A DNA stretch of 64,000 nucleotides from assembly GCF_943371255.1 (NCBI RefSeq), contig NZ_CALRUC010000008.1:4850-68849 (forward strand), given 5' to 3'. The notes beneath the pieces were generated by a model. It did not search any database, had not been told where the DNA came from, and saw only the letters and a program-made list of their open reading frames with translations. The position numbers and the translations under genes were made by a program. This document shows, one piece after another, positions 25,615 to 33,036 of the stretch. The DNA comes from Ferrovibrio terrae_B. Its GTDB lineage: Bacteria > Pseudomonadota > Alphaproteobacteria > Ferrovibrionales > Ferrovibrionaceae. Each line of letters begins with the position of its first letter. The first letter of the stretch is position 1.

Positions 25615-26775
25615 ATGCCGCGTTGGCGCCGTCTTGGTTCGCCGCTGGCGGCGATGACCGCGCTGCAGGCCTGCGTCGCGCTCGCTGTCTTCGCCGTGCC
25701 CGTGCTGGCGCCGCAGCTGGGCGGCGGACTCTCGCCAGCGGTGCTCGGTCTGTATGGCGTGATCGTCTTCGGCCTTGGTGCAATCACCTCGCTGTTCGGC
25801 GGCATCCTGTGCAACCGCATCGGTCCGATCCGCCTGGCCCAGGCGGTGCTTGGACTCGTCATGCTGGCGATGCTGTTGCTGGCGGCGGGCCAGCCCATCG
25901 GCTTTCTGCTGGCGGCCATTCTGCTGGGACTGGCCTTCGGACCGGAAACACCGGCCAGCTCGGCTGTGCTGGCGCAGGCCGCGCAACCGCAGGAGCGCAG
26001 CCTGGTGTTCTCGCTGCGCCAGACCGGCAATCAGATCGGCGCCATGACCGGCTCGCTGCTCCTGCCTGTACTGGCGGCCGGCGACTGGCGTCACGGCCCC
26101 TGGCTGGTGGCCATTGCGGCGGCGCTGCTGGCCATCGCCTGCCAGCCGCTCGCGCGGCGTTTCGCAGCGACGCAGGCGCGCACGATGCGCTGGCAGGAGG
26201 CGGTAGCGCTGTTGCGGCAGAATGCCGGGTTGGGGCGGCTGGCAGCGGCCTCACTCGGCTATTCCGCCATGCAGATGAGTCTCAACACCTTCCTGATCAG
26301 CTTCCTCACGGTGGAACTGTCCCTCGATCTTGTCGCCGCCGGTATTCTGCTGGCGGTCGCCCAGGGCGGCGGCCTGCTCGGCCGTCTCGGCTGGGGCTGG
26401 ATGACGCAATTTCTCGGCGGTTCCACGGTTGTGATCGCGGGACTGGGGTTGGCCATGGCTCTGTGTGCGATCCTGGTCGGCCTTGCCGCGCCTTACCTGC
26501 ACGGCAGCAGTCTGTTCATTCTGGTTTTCCTCTTCGGCCTGACCGCCAGCGGCTGGAACGGCGTCTTCCTCGCCGAGGTGGCGCAGCAGGCACCGCCCGA
26601 TCAAGTCGCCGCTGCGACCGGCGCCGTGCTGCTGGCCAGCTACAGCGGCCTCCTGCTTGCGCCGCTGCTGGTCGGTCTGCTCGCTTCCGGCCTCGGCTAC
26701 GGTGCGGCCTTCATCGCCCTGGGCCTGCTCTGTATCGCCGGCACCTGGCCCCTGCGCAGGATGGTGTGGCCATGA
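25615..26775 (+). CDS. Major facilitator superfamily transporter
   Basis: A 386-aa protein with about 12 hydrophobic segments. The GNRIG-like loop-2/3 sequence (LCNRIGPIRLAQ) and internal symmetry fit an MFS carrier. I use the ATG after GAGCAGGG; an in-frame ATG at 25594 would add seven residues. It is divergent from the transthyretin-like gene and overlaps the next amidase (ATGA). It may import a cyclic nitrogen compound or export a product. Confidence 0.88.
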   Translation: MPRWRRLGSPLAAMTALQACVALAVFAVPVLAPQLGGGLSPAVLGLYGVIVFGLGAITSLFGGILCNRIGPIRLAQAVLGLVMLAMLLLAAGQPIGFLLAAILLGLAFGPETPASSAVLAQAAQPQERSLVFSLRQTGNQIGAMTGSLLLPVLAAGDWRHGPWLVAIAAALLAIACQPLARRFAATQARTMRWQEAVALLRQNAGLGRLAAASLGYSAMQMSLNTFLISFLTVELSLDLVAAGILLAVAQGGGLLGRLGWGWMTQFLGGSTVVIAGLGLAMALCAILVGLAAPYLHGSSLFILVFLFGLTASGWNGVFLAEVAQQAPPDQVAAATGAVLLASYSGLLLAPLLVGLLASGLGYGAAFIALGLLCIAGTWPLRRMVWP

Positions 26776-28145
26776 CATCCGCGGCCATCCGGGGCAATGT
26801 CGGTCCGCCCGATCTCGCCGCCATTGCCGAGCAGGCGATCACCCGGATCGCGCAACGCAACCCGGCGCTGAATGCCGTGATCCGCCACGATCCGGATGCG
26901 GTGCGCGCCGAGGCCGCACGGCTGCAGCGCGTGCATGCGGCGGGACGGCCAATGCCGCTCTATGGGCAGACGTTCACCGTGAAGGATAATCTCTGGGTCG
27001 CCGGCGAGAACATCAGCCAGGGCTCGCTACTGTTCCGCGATTTCACCGCACCTGAAGACGCCTGGGCGGTGGCGCGGTTGCGGCAGGCCGGCGCGCTGTA
27101 TCTCGGCATCACCAACTGCTCGGAATTCGCCTGCAAGGGCGTGACCGTGAACCTGCTGCACGGCACGACACGGCATCCGCAGGACGTGGATCTTACGCCG
27201 GGCGGATCGTCCGGCGGTGCCGCAGCTGCGCTGGCGGCCGGGATCGGGGATCTGGCGCTTGCCACCGATGCCGGCGGCTCGGCTCGACGACCTGCGGCGC
27301 ATTGTGGCCTGGTCGGATTCAAACCCTCCGCCGGCCGCATCCCGCTCGGCCCGGGCTTCGCCGAGCCGGTTTTCGGCAATGGCGTGATCGCGCCGATGGC
27401 GCGCGACATGGCCGCCCTGCGGCAGGCTTTCGCCGTCCTGGCGGCCTTCGATCCGCGCGATCCGGCCAGTTGTCCGCCGCCGCCGGCTTTCGCGGGCGAA
27501 CACCTGCGCATCGCCTTAAGTCCCAACCTCGGCCTCGATGCCGCTGTGGATGACAGTGTACGCGATGGCATCGCTGCCGCTGTCGATGCACTGCGTGCCG
27601 CCGGGCTCTCTATTGTAGTGGCAACGCCTGCCTGGCCTGACGGACTCGGCGAAGCCGGTTTCATGCCGCTGCAATATGCCGGGCTCGCGGGGCTTTACGG
27701 CGCGCGCTATCGCCGGGAGCCTGAGCTGTTCGATCCCGATATCGGCCGGCAGATCGAGGCCGGCTTGGCGCTGCAGGGCCGGGATGTCGCAGCCGCGCTG
27801 CTGCTGCGCGACGCGACCGCCCAGGCCATGGCGCGGTTCTTCGGCGATTTTGATCTGCTGCTCGGCCCCACAGTGCCCTGCACGGCCTGGCCGGTGACGC
27901 AACTCGGTCCGGCGCAGATCGGCGGCCGCCCGGCCGCGCCGCGCGACCATGCCGTCTTCACCCCGATGTTCAATCATGCCGGTGTGCCGGCGATTTCGAT
28001 TCCCTGCGGCCGCGATGCTGCTGGCCTGCCGTTCGGGCTGCAGATCGTCGCCCGGCGCTTTGCCGACGATTGCCTGCTCGATTTCGCCGCCGAGGCGGAA
28101 ACTGTTTTTGTCGAACGCGGCCTGTGGACCGGAGTGACCTCATGA
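26772..28145 (+). CDS. Amidase signature family enzyme
   Basis: A 457-aa amidase-signature enzyme. The triad is complete: Lys in FTVKDNLWVAG, cis-Ser in TPGGSSGGAAAALAAG and the nucleophile in TDAGGSARRPAAHCG. Its start overlaps the MFS stop, and its own stop overlaps the start of the racemase-fold gene. It is as long as the amidase at 19747 but clearly divergent in sequence. It probably hydrolyses an N-carbamoyl or amide product of the hydantoinase encoded downstream. Confidence 0.93.
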   Translation: MTSAAIRGNVGPPDLAAIAEQAITRIAQRNPALNAVIRHDPDAVRAEAARLQRVHAAGRPMPLYGQTFTVKDNLWVAGENISQGSLLFRDFTAPEDAWAVARLRQAGALYLGITNCSEFACKGVTVNLLHGTTRHPQDVDLTPGGSSGGAAAALAAGIGDLALATDAGGSARRPAAHCGLVGFKPSAGRIPLGPGFAEPVFGNGVIAPMARDMAALRQAFAVLAAFDPRDPASCPPPPAFAGEHLRIALSPNLGLDAAVDDSVRDGIAAAVDALRAAGLSIVVATPAWPDGLGEAGFMPLQYAGLAGLYGARYRREPELFDPDIGRQIEAGLALQGRDVAAALLLRDATAQAMARFFGDFDLLLGPTVPCTAWPVTQLGPAQIGGRPAAPRDHAVFTPMFNHAGVPAISIPCGRDAAGLPFGLQIVARRFADDCLLDFAAEAETVFVERGLWTGVTS

Positions 28146-28903
28146 CACGGATATTGCTGATCAACCCCAATACCTCGCAATCGGTGACCGATCGCATTGC
28201 CGCCGCCGCGCGCGACGCCGCCAGCGCCGAGACGGCGCTGAGCTTCGCCACGGCGTCCTATGGCGTGCCCTATATCGCCACCCGGGCCGAGGCTGCGATC
28301 GGCGGCCGCGTCGCGCTGGAAATGCTGGCCGAGCGAGTCGGGCAGTTCGACGCCGCAGTGATTGCTGCCTTCGGCGATCCGGGCCTGGGCGGTGCGCGCG
28401 AATTGATGCCGGTGCCGGTGATCGGCCTGGCGGAGGCGGCGATGCTGACCGCCTGCATGCTGGGCCGGCGCTTCGCCATCGTGTCTTTCGCCACGGCACT
28501 CGGGCCCTGGTATCGCGAATGCGTGGAGTATCACGGCCTGACCGGACGGCTGGCCGGTATCAGCCTGCTCGATGGACCGTTTCGCGATATCGGCGACGTG
28601 CAGGCGGAGAAGGAGGCCCTGCTGGTCGGTCTGGCGCACCGTGCCATCGAGCAGGACGGTGCCGACGTCGTCATTCTCGCCGGTGCGCCATTGGCTGGCC
28701 TGGCGCAGGTGGTGGCCGACCGCATTCCGGTGCCCGTCATCGACGGCGTGGTGGCGGCGGTGAAGCAGGCCGAGTTGCTGGCGTACATGAACCTGCGCAA
28801 GGCCACCGCCGGCAGCTTCCGCCGGCCCGATCCCAAGACGGTGACCGGCGTGGCGCCGGCACTGGCCGCCCTGATCAGCGGCAAGGATATCGCATCGTCA
28901 TGA
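28142..28903 (+). CDS. Asp/Glu/hydantoin racemase-fold protein lacking both catalytic Cys
   Basis: A 253-aa member of the Asp/Glu/hydantoin racemase superfamily (MTRILLINPNTS start, AFGDPGLGGARE). Characterised hydantoin racemases use two cysteines, at positions 76 and 181. Here those positions are Ala76 (VIAAFGDPG) and Gly181 (ILAGAPLAG). No other Cys lies next to either site. It therefore probably does not racemise by the two-base thiol mechanism. Alternatives are a decarboxylase or isomerase that uses other residues, or a binding role. It is coupled to genes on both sides by ATGA overlaps. Confidence 0.85.
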   Translation: MTRILLINPNTSQSVTDRIAAAARDAASAETALSFATASYGVPYIATRAEAAIGGRVALEMLAERVGQFDAAVIAAFGDPGLGGARELMPVPVIGLAEAAMLTACMLGRRFAIVSFATALGPWYRECVEYHGLTGRLAGISLLDGPFRDIGDVQAEKEALLVGLAHRAIEQDGADVVILAGAPLAGLAQVVADRIPVPVIDGVVAAVKQAELLAYMNLRKATAGSFRRPDPKTVTGVAPALAALISGKDIASS

Positions 28904-30309
28904 GCAGCCGTTTCGATCTCGTCATCCGCAATGCACGTGTCGCCACTGCTGCCGATACGATGGTCTGCGATCTCGGCATCCGGGCCGGCCGCATCGCCGC
29001 TTTGGGCCAGGACCTTTCCGCCGGTCATCGCGAGATCGATGCGGCCGGCCGCCTGGTACTGCCGGGCGGCATCGATGCCCATTGCCATCTCGACCAGCCA
29101 ATGAGCGACGGGTCTGTGATGGCCGACGATTTCGCCTCCGGCACGCTGTCGGCGGCCTGCGGCGGCACCACGACGGTGATTCCCTTCGCCTGCCAGATGA
29201 AGGGGCAGTCGCTGCGCGCGGCCGTGACCGACTATCACGCGCGGGCGGAGGGCAAGGCGTTGATCGACTATGCCTTCCATCTGATCGTCAGCGATCCCAC
29301 GGCTTCGGTACTGGGCCAGGAACTGCCGGCTCTGATCGGCGAGGGCTATACGTCGTTCAAGATCTATATGACCTACGACGACCTGAAGCTGAACGATCGT
29401 CAGATCCTCGAGACGCTGGATGTGGCGCGCCGCGAAGGCGCCATGGCGATGATCCATGCCGAGAATACCGATGCCATCGCCTGGCTGACCGAACGGCTGG
29501 AACTGGCAGGCCGGATCGCGCCAAAGTATCACGCGGTGGCCCGACCGCTGCTGGTCGAGCGCGAAGCCACGCATCGCGCCATCAGCTTTGCCGAACTGGT
29601 CGATGTGCCGATCCTGATCGTGCATGTCTCGGGCCGCGAGGCGGTCGAGCAGATTCGCTGGGCGCAGTCGCGTGGCCTGCGCATCCATGCCGAAACCTGT
29701 CCGCAGTATCTCTTCCTCAGTGCCGAGGATCTCGACCGGCCGGGTCATGACGGCGCCATGTGCATCTGTTCGCCACCGCCGCGCGACAAGGCGAACCAGG
29801 AGGTGATCTGGGCCGGCCTGCGCAACGGCACCTTCGACATTGTCTCGTCAGATCATGCGCCGTTCAGGCTGAACGGGCCAACCGGCAAGAAAGTGGCCGG
29901 CGAGGGGGCATCCTTCTCGAAGATTCCAAACGGCATTCCCGGCCTTGAGACCCGCATGGCGCTGCTACTGTCCGAAGGTGTTCTGAAGGGGCGTATTACG
30001 CTGCAGCAGTTTGTCGCGCTTACCGCCACCAATGCGGCGAAGCTTTACGGCCTTTACCCGCGCAAGGGCTCGATTGCTATCGGCGCCGATGCCGACATTG
30101 TGCTCTGGGATACCGGCACAGCGCGGACCATCGGCAATGCCATGCTGCACCACAACGTCGATTATACGCCCTATGAAGGCATTGAGGTTTCGGCCTGGCC
30201 GGACACGGTGATCTCGCGCGGCGACATCGTCGTCGAGCGGGGCAGGCCGGTCGGTCAGGCCGGCCGCGGCCAATTCCTGGCCTGCGCGCGGCCGCAGTAT
30301 CGCGGCTAA
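28900..30309 (+). CDS. D-hydantoinase / dihydropyrimidinase-family cyclic amidohydrolase
   Basis: A 469-aa cyclic amidohydrolase that opens hydantoin, dihydropyrimidine or related rings. The binuclear metal site is complete: HxH in IDAHCHLDQP, carbamylated Lys in TSFKIYMTY, His in IHAENTD, His in IVHVSGRE and Asp in SSDHAPF. The start overlaps the racemase-fold stop. It is last in the operon MFS-amidase-racemase fold-hydantoinase, the usual set for turning a cyclic ureide into an amino acid. Residues alone do not show whether the substrate is a hydantoin, allantoin-like compound or imide. Confidence 0.92.
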   Translation: MSSRFDLVIRNARVATAADTMVCDLGIRAGRIAALGQDLSAGHREIDAAGRLVLPGGIDAHCHLDQPMSDGSVMADDFASGTLSAACGGTTTVIPFACQMKGQSLRAAVTDYHARAEGKALIDYAFHLIVSDPTASVLGQELPALIGEGYTSFKIYMTYDDLKLNDRQILETLDVARREGAMAMIHAENTDAIAWLTERLELAGRIAPKYHAVARPLLVEREATHRAISFAELVDVPILIVHVSGREAVEQIRWAQSRGLRIHAETCPQYLFLSAEDLDRPGHDGAMCICSPPPRDKANQEVIWAGLRNGTFDIVSSDHAPFRLNGPTGKKVAGEGASFSKIPNGIPGLETRMALLLSEGVLKGRITLQQFVALTATNAAKLYGLYPRKGSIAIGADADIVLWDTGTARTIGNAMLHHNVDYTPYEGIEVSAWPDTVISRGDIVVERGRPVGQAGRGQFLACARPQYRG

Positions 30310-31006
30310 AGCAGCCGATGGGGAACATACGGTTTTGATCGATCACCGATGTAGTCCAGTACGTGCTGCAACTGCGGCGGGGCCTGCCTCTGCCTGCTCA
30401 CCGGTCGGCCTTCCAGAAGCGGCGGGATTTCTACGCATTGTCCCAAACTTTTTCGGCCGGCCGTCCGTCCGGGGATACCTGTCTCAACTCAGGCAGGCAC
30501 CTTTAGCGTCAGCGCCAACGCCACTGCAAGTGGCCCGGCATTGCTTCGATTTGCTGGTGGTAGGCCACCATCATATATTAGAAGGCGTGTACCTCCCTTA
30601 TTCGGACGCCGGATATGAAACTTCCTCTTATCGATGCCGTGCTTTTCAGCACGAGGATCTCCTGACCCTTAGTGGTCATGCCCTGATGGCCATTCGAACG
30701 CGTTGAGGGCCGCATAGAGTCGTTTCAGAATGCCGCTCGATTTTCTGCCCGATCCTGCCTGCGTGAACGGCTCCTCATTGGGAGTAGTTGTCCGACGTTC
30801 GATTGGCCCCGGGTTTAGACCGGCACGCCCATCTCTATGTATGCTCTTGTCGATCGGACTTTCAGACACCAAGCAGTGTTTGGCTTGATTTGGCTGGACC
30901 ATGTTCGTTGCGGTCGATCGGCTGATGGTTGCTGCAGAACGCGCACGGCATTGGCTTGAGTCTTGCTTGGTCGACACCGGATCACCCAGAAACCGGAGAC
31001 AAAGCA
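30310..31006. other. Gene-free gap between modules B and C
   Basis: At 697 bp this is the longest gap in the window. It contains junction motif D (30435-30455). A minus-strand frame of 112 codons covers 30669-31007 but has no recognisable family and no ribosome site, so I do not call it. Nothing tRNA-like was found. Confidence 0.6.
30435..30455 (+). repeat. Degenerate junction motif D
   Basis: GCATTGTCCCAAAC followed by TTTTTCG. The first 13 bases match motif B (18502) apart from one base, and the ATTGTCCCAAAC core equals the island-end repeat at 60336. Same orientation as the other copies. Confidence 0.5.
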
Positions 31007-31426
31007 ATGACGCCCCAGCAGATCGAACTCATCAAAACCAGCTTCGCGAAGGTTGCGCCAATATCCGAGACGGCTGCAGAGCTGTTCTACGGCCGCCTGT
31101 TCATCCTGGATCCGGGCTTGAAGCCCCTCTTCAAGGGAGACATGAAGGAACAGGGGCGTAAGCTTATGGCAATGCTGGCAACTGCAGTCGCCAACCTGAA
31201 CAACCTTGGCTCAATCGTTCCTGCTGTTGAAGCGCTCGGCCGCCGTCACAATGACTACGGCGCCAAGCCGAAGGACTATCAGACTGTCGCCGAGGCGCTT
31301 CTATGGACGCTTGAGCAGGGGCTAGGCGATGGCTTTACCGGCGAGGTCAGGCAGGCATGGACTGAGTGCTATGTGACCCTCGCGAATGTCATGCAGGAAG
31401 CTGCAGCTAAAAAGACAACTGCTTGA
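31007..31426 (+). CDS. Bacterial haemoglobin (globin family, Vgb-like)
   Basis: A 139-aa single-domain globin of the Vitreoscilla/flavohaemoglobin type, without a reductase domain. Helix A starts TPQQIELIKTSFAKV, and the proximal-His region is ALGRRHNDYGAKPKDY (His about residue 80). CCGGAGAC lies upstream of the ATG. Such globins bind O2 and NO and protect oxygenases or respiration from nitrosative stress or low oxygen. An NsrR-like regulator gene lies 243 bp downstream, and a Rieske oxygenase follows, so both NO defence and O2 supply are plausible. Confidence 0.92.
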   Translation: MTPQQIELIKTSFAKVAPISETAAELFYGRLFILDPGLKPLFKGDMKEQGRKLMAMLATAVANLNNLGSIVPAVEALGRRHNDYGAKPKDYQTVAEALLWTLEQGLGDGFTGEVRQAWTECYVTLANVMQEAAAKKTTA

Positions 31427-31468
31427 TTGCCTTTGGATTTTTTCTTGATCAAGAGGATCTCCAAGTGT

Positions 31469-31496
31469 CCTCGGTCGCCGGCTTCGGTGGCCGAGG
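31469..31496 (+). terminator. Strong hairpin after the globin gene
   Basis: A 12-bp stem (two G-U pairs) closed by a GCTT tetraloop, 43 bp after the globin stop. There is no T-run after it, so termination is possible but not certain; it could also stabilise the message. Confidence 0.45.
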
Positions 31497-31668
31497 ATGG
31501 CTCGATCAGCCGATTGACGTTTGAATAAGCATTAATGATACCTTTTTGAGCAGTTCCGCTGGCAGCGTGCAAAAGGATGAAGTATCGTCCGCCCACATTC
31601 GGTTATTCGCATTGGTTGCCGAAGCACCAGTTCACAGCATCTCCCGCGCGAGGTCGCAAGAAAGCAAA

Positions 31669-32154
31669 ATGCAACTGACGCTCCATACCGATTATGCCTT
31701 GCGCGTCCTTCTTTACCTCGGTGTTCGCCCCAATCAGGTCGTCACAATCAGTGAGGTGGCGGAGATATATGGCATTTCAAAGAACCACTTAATGAAAGTC
31801 GCGACCAATCTCGCGGCCGGTGGGTTCATCGATTCCAGCCGCGGAAATGGCGGCGGATTGAAGCTTTCGCGTCGTCCGGATGATATCGTGATTGGTGAGG
31901 TCGTTCGCCATACCGAGAACGATTTTGCTCTCGTCGGGTGCTTCTCTCCCTGCAGTACCGGCTGTCGAATTGAATCAGCCTGTCTATTGCGGACGACTCT
32001 CCGGAAAGCGCTCGACGCGTTCTTCCGTGTTCTGGACGAATATACCCTTGCGGATCTGTTGGTTACCCGGCCTCTGATGGCTGAGCTCTTCAACCTGGTC
32101 GAACCGGTTGGTGAGGCCCGCGAAGGCGTGATGGGCAAGCGCCGCGCCTGGTGA
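31669..32154 (+). CDS. Rrf2-family regulator, NsrR-like (NO-sensing)
   Basis: A 161-aa Rrf2 repressor. The N-terminus (MQLTLHTDYALRVLLYLG) and the helix-turn-helix (ISEVAEIYGISKNHLMKV) closely follow NsrR. The cluster region reads GCFSPCSTGCRIESACLL; three of its four cysteines can bind an Fe-S cluster, and the CRIESAC half fits NsrR spacing while the first half is longer than in the E. coli protein. It is followed by the NsrR-type DEYTLADL helix. The start is the ATG opening this conserved block. Its neighbour is a globin, a classic NsrR target. Confidence 0.85.
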   Translation: MQLTLHTDYALRVLLYLGVRPNQVVTISEVAEIYGISKNHLMKVATNLAAGGFIDSSRGNGGGLKLSRRPDDIVIGEVVRHTENDFALVGCFSPCSTGCRIESACLLRTTLRKALDAFFRVLDEYTLADLLVTRPLMAELFNLVEPVGEAREGVMGKRRAW

Positions 32155-32162
32155 ATTCAAAT

Positions 32163-32184
32163 TGGCATAGAAAATGCTTCTATG
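32163..32184 (+). promoter_or_regulatory. Candidate sigma-54 promoter / inverted-repeat operator
   Basis: TGGCAT-5 nt-ATGCT (32163-32178) fits the sigma-54 -24/-12 pattern with one mismatch in the -12 part, with correct GG-GC spacing. The same region holds CATAGAAAATGCTTCTATG (32166-32184), an inverted repeat with 7-bp arms. The two readings overlap. Either would control the isochorismatase-Rieske-amidase-transporter operon, whose first ATG is 35 bp downstream. Confidence 0.45.
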
Positions 32185-32218
32185 GGATTGAGCTTATGTT
32201 CTCCCATGGAGCATGCCT

Positions 32219-33025
32219 ATGTCTTCAGCAACTGCAGCCGCCGCTGAGCTGACCCGCCGTTTTCCGCTCGGCAAGTCTCCCAACACACATTGGATGGTCG
32301 ACGACAAGGTGGTCGACATGTCCGTCGAGGCACCTGCGCCTCGACGGGTGACCATCTCGTCATTGCCACAGTCGGTGATCGCGGATCTGAACCGGACCGC
32401 GATTGTCATCATCGACATGCAGAACGATTTCTGCGCCAAGGGCGGCTGGGTCGACCATATCGGCGGCGACTACACCCCGGACCGAGCCCCGATTGCGCCA
32501 CTCCAAAAGCTCCTGCCCGAACTACGGAAAGCCGATGTACCGGTGATCTGGGTGAATTGGGGGAACCGGCCCGATTTGCTGAACATGCCGCCCAACCAGA
32601 TCCACCTCTACAAGCCGAGTGGCCAGGGCGTGGGATTGGGCGAGCCGCTACCTGGATCCGGCGCCCATGTCCTCGAGAAAGACAGCTGGGCGGCAGCCGT
32701 GGTCGACGAGCTTGCGCCGCTGCCAAGCGACGTGATGGTCGACAAGTACCGTATATCCGGATTCTGGGACACGCCGCTCGACAGCATCCTCAAGAATCTC
32801 GGCATCCGGACCGTGCTCTTTGCAGGCGTCAACACAGACCAGTGTGTCTTCTGCACCCTGACAGACGCAAACTTCCTTGGATACGGCTGTATCCTCCTTG
32901 AGGACTGCTGTGCCACCACATCGCCCGACTTCTGCACCCAGGCAACCGTCTGGAACGTGAAGAAGTGCTACGGCTTCGTCGCCAGTTCCGGCGACGTCAT
33001 CAATGCCCTCTCCATGACGAAATGA
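32219..33025 (+). CDS. Isochorismatase-fold cysteine hydrolase
   Basis: A 268-aa member of the isochorismatase-like cysteine hydrolase family, which includes N-carbamoylsarcosine, ureidoacrylate, biuret and maleamate amidohydrolases. The triad fits: Asp in VIIDMQNDFCAKGG, Lys in the ...VLEKDSW or MVDKYR segment and Cys in GVNTDQCVFCT. An N-terminal extension of about 55 residues precedes the core. I use the second ATG, 7 nt after GGAG. It overlaps the next gene region and probably shares its promoter. An amide or ureide substrate is likely. Confidence 0.88.
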   Translation: MSSATAAAAELTRRFPLGKSPNTHWMVDDKVVDMSVEAPAPRRVTISSLPQSVIADLNRTAIVIIDMQNDFCAKGGWVDHIGGDYTPDRAPIAPLQKLLPELRKADVPVIWVNWGNRPDLLNMPPNQIHLYKPSGQGVGLGEPLPGSGAHVLEKDSWAAAVVDELAPLPSDVMVDKYRISGFWDTPLDSILKNLGIRTVLFAGVNTDQCVFCTLTDANFLGYGCILLEDCCATTSPDFCTQATVWNVKKCYGFVASSGDVINALSMTK

Positions 33026-33036
33026 CAGGTGTCGCA

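Noticed and set aside
30788..30815. GTTCGATT stretch, considered as a tRNA T-loop remnant at the B/C boundary
   Set aside because: The flanking bases cannot form a T stem and no CCA or anticodon arm is nearby.
30669..31007. A 112-codon minus-strand frame in the B/C gap, considered as an IS or hypothetical gene
   Set aside because: No recognisable motif, no ribosome site and no terminal repeats; composition looks like chance in a GC-rich gap.
31536..31552. AAGCATTAATGATACCT before the Rrf2 gene, considered as an NsrR site
   Set aside because: Only part of the dyad agrees with the known NsrR consensus; too weak to list as a feature.
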